Of a stretch of DNA of 64,000 nucleotides, positions 37,860-47,382 are shown piece by piece; the first letter of the stretch is position 1, and each line of letters opens with the position of its first letter. The notes under the pieces were generated by a model that saw only the letters and a list, made by a program, of their open reading frames with translations, searched no databases and was not told where the DNA came from. The position numbers and the translations under genes are program-made. This DNA comes from Bryopsis sp. KO-2023 (taxonomy: Eukaryota > Chlorophyta > Ulvophyceae > Bryopsidales > Bryopsidaceae): assembly GCA_030272585.1 (NCBI GenBank), contig BSYQ01000005.1, positions 6,789,501 through 6,853,500 of the forward strand. Reading direction: 5' to 3'.

Positions 37860-40499
37860 ATGGCTGACCGTGAACACGCATTGGCAGTGCGCGAGCCTCA
37901 AGTTGAAGAGCCAGGGATTGAACCTGAGTTCGATGAGGAATTGCCTGACGCACCCAATGTTGTGTATCAACAAATAAACGTCCAGAACATCCACAATGTC
38001 CAGCAAGCAGCTGTCGACATAGACATGGGAGCTGATGCGGAAGCCTTAAGAGAGGATGTGGATGCGGTCCATGACCGTGTGGACGATTTAGCCCACGGGC
38101 TAAGGGGTCACCTGCAGCAAGTTGACCAGACACTGGGGCAGAGGCTAGCCCATGCTGAGGCCTCTGTGTCGAACCAACTGGCTGGCGCATCAGAGGTGAT
38201 CGGGCAGGCGCTGGAAACACAGCACCAGCATGCGCAACAGGTTGAGGCCACACAGCATGCGGTGGTGTCGCAACAGCAGAAGCTGGATTCAGTAGCGGCT
38301 CAACATAGTCGATACGAGCAGAGGCTATTACGCCAAGATATCGACCATAGAAAAGAAAGAGCCGAGATCAAAGCTTCTGTGGACGCAATAACAAGGAGAA
38401 TGGATGCCGCAGACATTCTAGCGGACTCTCGTTTTGCTGACCTAAAAGAAGCAACTGAAGCATCAGCACTTCAGTTAAAACAACTCTCCGAGTTATCCCT
38501 TGTTCAAGGGCGGAGAATTGAAGGCTTATTAGGAACAGTTGCGGATTCCAACGAAAAAGTCGAACGGACTCTAGAATTGTTTCGGGAGTCCTTGCATAAG
38601 CAAGGTGCTGAGGTGAAGCGTTTGCAGAGCTCCAGAGTAGCAATTCAAAAAGATTTGATTGCCTTGGAGAAAAAGGCATCCAAGACCTGGGATCAGCAGC
38701 AAGATGCAGCTGATGTGGTTGCCTTAAGATTATCTGGCCTGGAACGAAGCATGGAGGATGTGAGTGGCGGAAGCCAGAGTGCCCAAAGTGGAAGTGATGC
38801 TCGAGCAGTATCACCAGAGCGTGAAGAATCAACTTCCCCTGAGCCTGAGGACTCAGCCTTTGGGATGCCACTGCCGAAGAAATCAGTAAAGCAGTTGGCT
38901 GCATCATGGCCGCCACTAGACCAGAGCTTCGCGGTAGGAATGGTTGGGGCAGGAACCTCAACAATACCGGCTCCTCCAGCAGTACAGGTCGAGGAGGGTG
39001 AAATTGTTGCTGCAGAAGCACCACCATGCACTGCAGTGGATAGCGCACCAGACGCTGATTTCACATTCCCTCAGTTGATACCTCCAAGTACAAGAGCTCA
39101 GCCTGGAGTACGCATCTCAGAACCCGACTCTGCCGATGGATCACGTAGACCCACACGAACTAACCCAAGAGTTCTCTCCTCAGCAGAAGTGTTATATCAA
39201 ATTGACCTTGAGCGTGCTAAGGCACAGGTCAGAGAAGAGAAAGGAAAAGAACCCATGCAGATCCCCACACGTACTGGAAGATTGGGACTTGGGTTAAGTG
39301 CTTTGGGAGCAAGGGTAGAAAATAATCCCTTTGCTGCACTTGGTTCATATGAGTCTACTGGTGGACCCAGTCGAGTTCCTCGCATGCGAGGTAACTTTGG
39401 AGACCCTGGTGATGACGACCCAGATGATGATGGCGGTGATGATTACCGCGACAGACGAAACCGCCCACCTTCCCGCATTCCAGGTGCGCCTGATGGCGGA
39501 GGAGGTGGTGGCGGCGGTGGAGATGGTGGAGGCGGTGGACCTCCCGGTGGACCTCCTGATGGAGGTGGAGGTGGAGGTGGCGCTGGACCGGCAGGCCCAG
39601 GACCTCCTAGGCAAGGACAGTGGTTGCCTAGCACCGTCAAGTTGCAAATGCCTCGCGCATTTAACGGAAGTGGAGAACCAAAAGCCCGTAAATGGCAAGT
39701 GCTCATGACGCGGTACTTGAGAACCTGCGGAGTGCATGAAGCACAGTGGCAATCGATTATGGCCACTAACCTTTATGGAGCTGCCTCGGATTGGTTAACG
39801 ATGCAAGAGTTGAAAATTCACCGAGGTGAAAGACCACCCTTCCGTGACTGGATGGACTTCATGGATGGCTTAGCTACAGCTTTCGAATTCTCTAGTGATC
39901 GAGATGAAGCGTGGCGTGACCTCCATAAACTCAAGCAGACTGGAACCGTGAAACAGTTCGTCAAAGAGTTTCAGCGGTTAGTCTTGAGGATTCCAGACCT
40001 CGAAGAGGATCACCAGTATTTGCTCTTCGTGGATGGACTGAAAAGTGAAGTTCAGAAGTTAGTCGCAGCAACGGTACCTCGAGATGTCGAGGCCGCCATC
40101 ATATCCGCCGAACGATTGGAAGCCCTTGGAGTTGGAACACAAGGCCAAGGAGGGCAAACCAATCAGAAAAAGAAAGGAGTCTGGCGTGGTGGAAGAAAGA
40201 AGAAAGGCCAGAATCAGGGTCAGCAGCAGCAGAACCCCACACCACCAGCCCAAGCACCACCACAAGCTGCCGCAGGAGTGCAACAGCAGCAGCAACAGCA
40301 ACAAGGACGTGGTGGTGGTGGACGTGGACGCGGTGGTGGTAACCGTGGAAGAGGACAAGCCAATCAGGGAAGACAGAACCCCCAGGGGGGAGGGGGATAT
40401 AATTGTTATCTTTGTGGAAAGAAGGGTCATCCTGTGAGGCAATGTCCTAGATTGGAGGAGGTGAAAAACCTCCCCGATGTAAAAAAAATGTTAAACTGA
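37860..40499 (+). CDS. gag: Gag of A2
   Basis: 879 residues, starting MADREHALAVREPQVEEPG. Acidic N-terminus, long coiled coil (about 60-300), Ser/Glu linker, Asp-rich and Gly-rich low-complexity segments, Ty3-type capsid region (about 590-740), Gln-run, RGG-rich segment and CCHC knuckle (CYLCGKKGHPVRQC). The N-terminus shares the PEFDEE element with Gag of C, so A and C are sister lineages. The capsid region would assemble the particle; the RGG and knuckle parts would bind RNA. About 145 bases of leader separate it from the LTR. Confidence 0.93.
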   Translation: MADREHALAVREPQVEEPGIEPEFDEELPDAPNVVYQQINVQNIHNVQQAAVDIDMGADAEALREDVDAVHDRVDDLAHGLRGHLQQVDQTLGQRLAHAEASVSNQLAGASEVIGQALETQHQHAQQVEATQHAVVSQQQKLDSVAAQHSRYEQRLLRQDIDHRKERAEIKASVDAITRRMDAADILADSRFADLKEATEASALQLKQLSELSLVQGRRIEGLLGTVADSNEKVERTLELFRESLHKQGAEVKRLQSSRVAIQKDLIALEKKASKTWDQQQDAADVVALRLSGLERSMEDVSGGSQSAQSGSDARAVSPEREESTSPEPEDSAFGMPLPKKSVKQLAASWPPLDQSFAVGMVGAGTSTIPAPPAVQVEEGEIVAAEAPPCTAVDSAPDADFTFPQLIPPSTRAQPGVRISEPDSADGSRRPTRTNPRVLSSAEVLYQIDLERAKAQVREEKGKEPMQIPTRTGRLGLGLSALGARVENNPFAALGSYESTGGPSRVPRMRGNFGDPGDDDPDDDGGDDYRDRRNRPPSRIPGAPDGGGGGGGGGDGGGGGPPGGPPDGGGGGGGAGPAGPGPPRQGQWLPSTVKLQMPRAFNGSGEPKARKWQVLMTRYLRTCGVHEAQWQSIMATNLYGAASDWLTMQELKIHRGERPPFRDWMDFMDGLATAFEFSSDRDEAWRDLHKLKQTGTVKQFVKEFQRLVLRIPDLEEDHQYLLFVDGLKSEVQKLVAATVPRDVEAAIISAERLEALGVGTQGQGGQTNQKKKGVWRGGRKKKGQNQGQQQQNPTPPAQAPPQAAAGVQQQQQQQQGRGGGGRGRGGGNRGRGQANQGRQNPQGGGGYNCYLCGKKGHPVRQCPRLEEVKNLPDVKKMLN
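40481..40487 (+). promoter_or_regulatory. Candidate -1 frameshift site of A2
   Basis: A_AAA_AAA in the gag frame, ten bases before the gag stop. The pol frame (-1) is open from here through 40757. Frameshifting of this kind is known in the family. No downstream pseudoknot was modelled. Confidence 0.7.
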
Positions 40500-40756
40500 C
40501 CGCCAGGCAGGAAACTGCTTCGTCTGAGCCTGGCCGACGCAAACGTCGTAAGCGAAACAGAGTTCGTAGGCGGCGTAGGAAGCATAGATCAAAAGTAGGT
40601 GCCTCGAAAAAGGTTAAAAGTACTCACAGCGGAAACCCTGAGGAGCGGACTAGTACACCGCGTGAAGAGAGAACAGAGACACTCTCCACATCTACCCAAT
40701 CGGCACATGACAACTGCGATTGGAAAAATGAACAGAAGGAAAGCACACCGGATGAG

Positions 40757-43700
40757 ATGGACGCGCCTCATGCGTCATCTGCATCTCTTCCCTCTGTTAG
40801 TGAATCTGTGGGCTCATTGGAGTCGCAGAGTAGTCTACAGGAGTCCCTGCCTGCAGACGTAGACGATAGTGGGTCAGAAACAACCCAACGGTCTACCACA
40901 GAGCGAGTTAATGTGTCAGAAGTTCGATCAACTTCATCAACCAAGGGTGACACATGCCCTCTGTTAAAAATTCAAGAAGTGCCTGTGAGAGGGTACGAAG
41001 TAAAAGCACGGATCAAGACCACGGACCTTTATGCATTCATTGATTGTGGAAGTACCGCAAACTATATCAATGATAAGGTAGCGCGTGATCTCGGGTTGTC
41101 GATTACACCAAGCTCAAAGAGAGCAATGTTGGCAAACGGAGATATTAAAGAATTGGCTGGCAGCTGTAACAACCTCCGAGTAAAGATAGGAGGGCTGAAG
41201 TGCAAAATGAAAGCGGATCTGTTCCCAGACCTTGGTTATGACCTAATATTGGGCATGCCTTGGTTGCAGAAAGAGAACCCCCGCATAGACTTTCAGCAGA
41301 ATGAGATTTCAGTTTGCAAAAACAGCCAAGTGTTTCATCTCCCGTTGCGACATCCAACCCAAGAGAGTATTGAACCTGAACGAAAAGTACAGTCGATACT
41401 GCAAGAAGTGCCAGTGACTGAGTGTTCAGCTAAACGAATGATGCGTCATCTCAAAACAGAGACAGCATTCATGGTTGTAGTGCAAGAGTCTGAAGAGAAG
41501 GCTTTAGGCCAACATGAATTGCCTGACGCAATAGAGCGAACACAGCCATTCAACACTGAGGATGAGATTGGCAAACTTATTCGTTCAGACACCCCTGCCG
41601 AAATTAAAAAGGTGGTAGAAACACACCGTGGTGTGTTCCCTCGTGATTTACCCCCAGGGATCCCTCCGAAGAGAAAAGGTCATGAGTTTAAGATAGACCT
41701 GGAGGATCCAACACCTATCCATCGTCCAATATATAAGCTTTCACCAGCAGAGCTGGATGAAGTGAAAGCACAAGTGGACTACCTTCTGGAACAGAAGAAA
41801 ATCAAACCATCCGAGTCCCCTTGGGGCGCGCCAATCCTATTTGTACCGAAAAAGGATGGAGGCTTAAGGATGTGTGTGGATTACAGGTGGATCAATAAGG
41901 TGACGGTGAAAAACCGGTATCCTTTACCCCTGCCAGAAGAATTGATGGATAGAGTGTTCAAAGCCAAAGTGTTCTCGAAGTTAGATCTGCGATCAGGCTA
42001 TTGGCAATTTCCAGTAAGGCCATCTGATACAGATAAAACAGCGTTCCGCACGAGATACGGTCACTTTGAGTTTTTGGTAGCGCCTTTTGGGCTAACCAAT
42101 TGCCCAGCGCAATTCCAAACTCTAGTGCAAGACCTACTCGCAGAGTTTTTAGATGATTTTGTTGTTGTCTTTATCGATGACATACTCATCTTTTCTGAAA
42201 ACATGGAACAGCATGCCGAACACTTAGAGAAAGTCCTGTCGCGACTAGCAGAATATCAGCTTTTTGCTAAGGCAAGTAAAAGTGAGCTGGCTGTCGCAAC
42301 AGTAGACTATCTTGGCTACCGCATTAGCGGAAGTGGGTTAAAACCACAGGAACAAAAAGTGAAGGCAGTGAAGGAGTGGAAGGAACTACAGAGTGTTAGT
42401 GATGTACGTAGTTTCCTTGGAATGGTTTCATACTACAGAAAATTCATTCCCCAGTTTGCACATGTTGCTGGACCACTCCATGACTTAGTGAAAAAAGACC
42501 ATCCCTGGAGATGGGGACAGGTTGAGCGTGGCGCATTCAATGAACTGAAAAAGCGTTTAAGTCAAGCTCCCGTCCTTATTTTTCCAGATGCGTCACTGCC
42601 TTACACTGTGATCACTGATGCGTCGAATGAGGCCATCGGTGCCGTGTTAACACAGGATCACGGAGAGGGGCTGCAGCCAATAGCTTACCTCTCACGTAGA
42701 TTCAAGCCTGCCGAGCTTAACTATGCACCATACGACAAAGAGTTGTGTGCAATATGTTATGCGATGGTGCAGTGGAGACATTATCTAGAAGGTTGTGCGG
42801 GTGGAGTAACAGTGTTCACTGACCACCAACCTCTGACGCATATTCTGTCGCAGAGGAACCTTTCTAGAACCCAAGCAAGATGGCTTGAGGCGGGGTACCT
42901 GACTTCGATCAACCCCAAGATCTCCTATATCAAAGGCAAGGCTAATGTGTTAGCAGATGCTCTCTCCCGCAGTGTTCCTAAGCCCGTGGAAACTGCGATG
43001 AACATTTCCACTTGGCAAGTGCATCAAGCAAGCCAAGACGAGTGGAAACAAGCCCTCCAAGCTGATAACTCCTTGGTGAAGATATTGCGGAAGCTTGAGA
43101 GTGGCGAGGAAGTTGAGGGATATTTCCTCAGAGAGGGAATACTCTGGACGGTCCCAAAGAGAGGGTTAGTCGAGAAAGTGGTGGTTCCTAAAGGCCAGCG
43201 CAATAAGATCATGAAGGAGTGCCATGAGACACCTTCAGCAGGCCATACAGGACCAGCGCGAACAGGAGAAATCCTAGCGCGGCGATATTGGTGGAAGGGG
43301 TGGATGAATGAGTTGAAGGCATTTGTGCGCGAATGCCCTGTGTGCCAACAAATAAAGGCTGACACACAGAAGCCTATGGGCTTACTTCAACCCCTGCCAA
43401 TACCTGAGCGGAAGTGGGAGCAGATTACCACTGACTTGGTGACAGATCTACCAGCATCCAATGGGTTTAGTGCTGTAGCTGTCTTTGTCGATAGACTTAC
43501 CAAGTTTGTGCATTTCGCCCCATGTACTAAAGAGATTACCGCTGCAGGCTACGCCCAACTTTTTATCGAACATGTTTACCGCAACCATGGCCTACCTAAA
43601 GTGATTGTGTCTGATAGAGACCCTCGCTTTACCAGCAAGTTCTGGCAGACGCTTTTTAAAGCTCTGGGTACAGAGATTCGTATGAGTACAGCTTACCACC

Positions 43701-44497
43701 CTCAGACGGATGGGCAGAGTGAGGTTACCATACGTACTCTGGAAAATTTCTTAAGGCCATATGCTGAGAGGTATCCCCATAAGTGGGTTGAGTATTTACC
43801 TACAGCAGAGTTTGCAGCAAACAATGCGGTGAATGCGAGTACAGGGTTCGCACCTGCATATTTGATGTATGGGTATCATCCAGAAACACCAAACATTGGT
43901 GGGACGGCAACGCAATTTCAAGTGGAAGCAGTTAAGACTATGGTAGCACGGATGGCACAGGACTTAGATACCGCAAAAGCATATTACTCTAGAGCACAAC
44001 ACAGAATGTGTGTGAGTGCAAACAAGAAGAGGAAAGATATTGCTTTTGAGAAAGGGGATAAAGTCCTGATAAAAAGCCGTTTTATTCCGTTGGCTGCTTT
44101 GAACAAAGTGAGTCCCAAACTGCGCCGTCGATTTGTGGGTCCCTTTGAAATTGTGGAGAAAATATCAAAGGTGGCTTACAGAGTTCAACTTCCGGAAACA
44201 TGGCTCATTCACCCAGTGTTTCATGTTTCTAAGTTCAAGCGTTATCACGCCTCGAGTGATAACAGCAGGCAGATACAACCTCCAGAAGGAGAGTTGATTG
44301 GTAGCGAAGTAGAGTATGAGGTCGAAAATATCCTAAGGGCTAGAGGTAAACGCAATCGTGAATACCTAGTGCTGTGGAAAGGATACGATCTACTTGACGC
44401 TACTTGGGAACCTGAAGCTAATCTGGTTAACGCACCAGATATACTTCGCGCATTTAAAGAGAAAGAAAGGAAAGAGTTGCAGAAAGGAAGAGAATAG
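40757..44497 (+). CDS. pol: Pol of A2
   Basis: 1246 residues from the first ATG. The same frame is open back to the gag end and there encodes an Arg-rich patch (RRKRRKRNRVRRRRRKHRSK), so the natural product is probably a Gag-Pol fusion. Protease DCG at 96-98, reverse transcriptase FIDD at 472-475, RNase H about 565-690, integrase HHCC about 800-850 and DDE core about 870-1030, chromodomain about 1180-1235. Lengths are normal for the family and no key motif is absent. Confidence 0.95.
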   Translation: MDAPHASSASLPSVSESVGSLESQSSLQESLPADVDDSGSETTQRSTTERVNVSEVRSTSSTKGDTCPLLKIQEVPVRGYEVKARIKTTDLYAFIDCGSTANYINDKVARDLGLSITPSSKRAMLANGDIKELAGSCNNLRVKIGGLKCKMKADLFPDLGYDLILGMPWLQKENPRIDFQQNEISVCKNSQVFHLPLRHPTQESIEPERKVQSILQEVPVTECSAKRMMRHLKTETAFMVVVQESEEKALGQHELPDAIERTQPFNTEDEIGKLIRSDTPAEIKKVVETHRGVFPRDLPPGIPPKRKGHEFKIDLEDPTPIHRPIYKLSPAELDEVKAQVDYLLEQKKIKPSESPWGAPILFVPKKDGGLRMCVDYRWINKVTVKNRYPLPLPEELMDRVFKAKVFSKLDLRSGYWQFPVRPSDTDKTAFRTRYGHFEFLVAPFGLTNCPAQFQTLVQDLLAEFLDDFVVVFIDDILIFSENMEQHAEHLEKVLSRLAEYQLFAKASKSELAVATVDYLGYRISGSGLKPQEQKVKAVKEWKELQSVSDVRSFLGMVSYYRKFIPQFAHVAGPLHDLVKKDHPWRWGQVERGAFNELKKRLSQAPVLIFPDASLPYTVITDASNEAIGAVLTQDHGEGLQPIAYLSRRFKPAELNYAPYDKELCAICYAMVQWRHYLEGCAGGVTVFTDHQPLTHILSQRNLSRTQARWLEAGYLTSINPKISYIKGKANVLADALSRSVPKPVETAMNISTWQVHQASQDEWKQALQADNSLVKILRKLESGEEVEGYFLREGILWTVPKRGLVEKVVVPKGQRNKIMKECHETPSAGHTGPARTGEILARRYWWKGWMNELKAFVRECPVCQQIKADTQKPMGLLQPLPIPERKWEQITTDLVTDLPASNGFSAVAVFVDRLTKFVHFAPCTKEITAAGYAQLFIEHVYRNHGLPKVIVSDRDPRFTSKFWQTLFKALGTEIRMSTAYHPQTDGQSEVTIRTLENFLRPYAERYPHKWVEYLPTAEFAANNAVNASTGFAPAYLMYGYHPETPNIGGTATQFQVEAVKTMVARMAQDLDTAKAYYSRAQHRMCVSANKKRKDIAFEKGDKVLIKSRFIPLAALNKVSPKLRRRFVGPFEIVEKISKVAYRVQLPETWLIHPVFHVSKFKRYHASSDNSRQIQPPEGELIGSEVEYEVENILRARGKRNREYLVLWKGYDLLDATWEPEANLVNAPDILRAFKEKERKELQKGRE

Positions 44498-44947
44498 GGA
44501 AGCAGAGTGTTTGATGGCTAAGGTGGAACTCCTTATAGCAAGGGGGCGCGAAAAAGGATACCTTAGAAAAACTCTGTCGACTTCCAAACCAACTCTTTAA
44601 CTTTAATGCGTTAGGTGCCTAAGTTAGTTGGCTGGCGCAGTAAGTGTAGCTTCAGTAGTACTTTAGAAACCGGGCAAACAATGTCACATTCGAGATAGTG
44701 TGGTTGTTCCGAGAAAACCCCTATCAAGTGACGTGTTGAGGTGGTCTTGACGAGACTCCAACCGAGCAAAACGTTGGTGTCTCACCCCAATAACTCAACG
44801 AGGAAAGTGTACGAGTCACCCAGCCTTATAAGCGCAGCCCTCGAACCATTTTGCCCTAGTGTTTGTGTGAACGGAGCGAGCTCCTGAGTGAAAAAGAGTC
44901 TAAAGACGCACAAACCGTTGTTTATATCTTTCTTTCCGACAAACATA
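44498..44947 (+). promoter_or_regulatory. Intergenic segment with candidate ORF3 promoter (A2)
   Basis: 450 bases between pol and ORF3 without a gene. A CCAAT (44787-44791) is followed by TTATAAG (44826-44832) at promoter-like spacing, and the ORF3 ATG lies about 116 bases further on. Conserved in A1 and A3. Splicing or reinitiation are alternatives for ORF3 expression. Confidence 0.45.
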
Positions 44948-46762
44948 ATGGCTGCCGATACACCCGCCGCAATTATTGCGAGATTGGAAGCGGAGGTAGC
45001 TCAAAAAGAAGAGGAGCTGCAGCACTTTACGTCGACCGCAGAGGAAGTGCTGCAGAACAATGAGGCCTTAACCCGGCAGCTCTCAGAGTTGAGTGACCGG
45101 ACGAAAGCAGCTGAGGCTGCGAAGGAGGCAGCGGAGAAAGCCAAGGAAAAGGCGGAGGCGGAAAAGAAAGAAGCGGAGGACAAGACCAAGGTCTTGGAAG
45201 AAAAATTGGAAGCCATGAAGCTGAAAAAGCAAAGGTTCCAATCTCACATGATGGCTAACCATCGTGAGAATGACCTCCGTAAACAAGCTCTCGGGGGAAT
45301 GGTGGATCGATTTACCGCGGTAGAGGAAACGCTGCAGCGAGCTGTAGCAACCGCGTGGAGTGCAGCAGCCAACAACCTTAAGAAGGAATTGGCAGAACAA
45401 GAGCTGCAGATCGATTTGCTGGGAGAGTCCCTCAGAGACGGCTCTGAAAAACTTCAAGTGCAGAGCGAAACAACGGACAAGATGCTGCGTTTGAACCCGC
45501 CGGTACCAGCACCACGGGTACGCGAAGAACTGGATCGCCAAGTCCAAGTTCTGTTGTCAAACGCAACACTTGATCTGGAACCGTCCAAGGACGATGATGC
45601 GGGAGGCTCAAGCAAGGGCAAGGGGAAAGGGAAAAACAAACGCCCAAGCTCGCCGTGTAGGGATGAAGATCCACACGGAAAGAGAAGGCGAGAGGACGGT
45701 GACGATGAAGGTGGTGAGCCACCGAGGGATCGTATGCCTGGAGATGCAGCAAGAGCCAACTTGTTACTCAAGTTAAAGGCTGCCGCATTAAAGACTCCAG
45801 CACCCTCACAACCAGCGCCAACAGTTCAGACTCCCGGAGATGAGGCTACCGCAATAGCACCGGGGGAGGACTTATTCGACATGAGAGAGGAGGAGCTTTT
45901 GGACTTGGATTTTAACGAAGAAATTGACTTCGGCAGTCCACCTCCTAGGCTCGAAGGTCCTAGTTCTGAACTGGAGGACGGGGAAATAAGGAATGATGAA
46001 GGGCCAAGCCAGGTGACAGAGGTTCAGCGTGCGGTCCATCCACCGTTGGAGTTAGCTCCAACAGAAGCAGCACTTCGGGCTTTCCGAGAAAAGGTTAAGC
46101 TCAGAAGACTAAGGGCGGCTGCTCAGGACAAAGTGGATGCTGCACCCAGCGAAGTGAACCTGTCACGGGAGGATATCGAGGAGGCTTGCAACCCCATCAC
46201 TGCGTCAGAGAAATGGCCGAAGGTCCAATATACTAACCCCAGGGACCGAGCCTTGCAAAATTACCGCGGCAACCGGCACTTTCACGAGTTGCCCATGTGC
46301 ATTTGGTGCGGGAGAAGCCCAATGCAAGCAAGTGCTCAGCGGCTGACGCAGAAGAAGTATTCCGTCCTTCCTTGTGGGTATCACCTCGTGTGTGATGCTC
46401 ATTGGTTGGCATACTCGATGCTGGGGCGCATCGTCACGGCGGTCCAAAAAGTCGCGGAAGTGGACAACAAGTCCATCGCCACCGTCTCCCCATTCTCTCT
46501 ACCTGCCCATATGTTGAAGCTGACACGCTCGACGTTCGAAGAAATCCCTCCATTCCCGGCTGAGCACGAGAAGTTGCCACACTGCAACATGTGTGTGAAG
46601 CGGCAGCTCAAGGTGTCCGGCATCACAAGGGATCTGCCATTCCTTAAGTCCAAGAGGGTGGCTGCCGCATTTGATCCCTGTGTCCGGTATCGTGCAGTGC
46701 AGCAAGCGCATGCGCAGGAGCAGCGTGCTATTCAGCAAGCGCAAGCGCCGGAACAGCGTTAA
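44948..46762 (+). CDS. ORF3 of A2, coiled-coil plus RING-like protein
   Basis: Start at MAADTPAAIIARLEAEV, the start shared by the three A copies; an in-frame extension to 44888 (MKKSLKTHKPLF) is optional. 604 residues. Coiled coils at about 10-115 and 140-200, basic patch at about 220-255, acidic middle, and a Cys/His module at about 451-549 (CIWC, PCGYHLVCDAH, CNMC). Gln/Ala-rich tail. No membrane segment. Only a few residues differ from the A1 copy. I infer a nuclear or particle-associated adaptor, possibly ubiquitin-related; not shown. Confidence 0.78.
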   Translation: MAADTPAAIIARLEAEVAQKEEELQHFTSTAEEVLQNNEALTRQLSELSDRTKAAEAAKEAAEKAKEKAEAEKKEAEDKTKVLEEKLEAMKLKKQRFQSHMMANHRENDLRKQALGGMVDRFTAVEETLQRAVATAWSAAANNLKKELAEQELQIDLLGESLRDGSEKLQVQSETTDKMLRLNPPVPAPRVREELDRQVQVLLSNATLDLEPSKDDDAGGSSKGKGKGKNKRPSSPCRDEDPHGKRRREDGDDEGGEPPRDRMPGDAARANLLLKLKAAALKTPAPSQPAPTVQTPGDEATAIAPGEDLFDMREEELLDLDFNEEIDFGSPPPRLEGPSSELEDGEIRNDEGPSQVTEVQRAVHPPLELAPTEAALRAFREKVKLRRLRAAAQDKVDAAPSEVNLSREDIEEACNPITASEKWPKVQYTNPRDRALQNYRGNRHFHELPMCIWCGRSPMQASAQRLTQKKYSVLPCGYHLVCDAHWLAYSMLGRIVTAVQKVAEVDNKSIATVSPFSLPAHMLKLTRSTFEEIPPFPAEHEKLPHCNMCVKRQLKVSGITRDLPFLKSKRVAAAFDPCVRYRAVQQAHAQEQRAIQQAQAPEQR

Positions 46763-46957
46763 GGAGGAGGGAAAAGGAGTTATCGTCGACCAAGTGTGTG
46801 CGTGCAGCAGCTGTCAGAGACGTCAGAGCAAGAGACAGGTCCAAGACAGTTGGGTGTGGGTATGGGAGTGGGTGAGTTTTGTGTTTGTGTTTTTGTGTTT
46901 TTGTTTTTCTTTGTGTTTTGGTGTGCGTGGGCGCCCACTTTTTGCGGGGGGGGCGTA
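46763..46957 (+). promoter_or_regulatory. A2 3' untranslated segment and polypurine tract
   Basis: G/T-rich spacer ending in a run of eight G plus CGTA directly before the 3' LTR at 46958. Confidence 0.75.
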
Positions 46958-47377
46958 TGTTAGTCTTTTAGCGCTATACGAGGTAGTTTGGGATAGAGCC
47001 GAGGGTGGCTGACGCATGCGGGTTCGCGAGTAAGACAGATTAGACCCAGAGTTTGGGGCATGCGTCAGCGTACTACACTTAGGGGTACTTAAGAGGCCCA
47101 CTCGTTGTTTTGACGTTCACTTTATTTTGTAAGAACTCGGGATTCGTGGGATTGGTGTGTTCCCGCTTGTGTGTGTGTTTGTGTGTGTGTGTGTTAAGTG
47201 TTTGCCTGACGCAATCACTTCCCAACCCAAGTGCTCTAGTAGCGTTCACAACCGCGCTAGCTAGAGAGTTGTCTAAACCAACAAACCCCACAAGTATACT
47301 TGCGTTAGCCAGCAAGTTATCACGAATCCAATCAACACAGCCGACCACTATTGCGTCACCCACAAGCTTCACTATCA
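46958..47377 (+). repeat. A2 3' LTR
   Basis: 420 bp, apparently identical to 37295-37714. Followed by the CGGGA duplication and then ORF3 of C. Confidence 0.95.
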
Positions 47378-47382
47378 CGGGA

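Larger units (their letters stand above)
37295..47377 (+). mobile_element. Element A2, best-preserved family A chromovirus
   Basis: 10083 bp, LTR to LTR, with duplication CGGGA (37290-37294 and 47378-47382), inserted in element C. Both LTRs are 420 bp and look identical by eye. gag, pol and ORF3 are all open; it looks whole. Since it lies in C, which lies in A3, it is the youngest dated insertion in this part of the stack. Confidence 0.95.
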
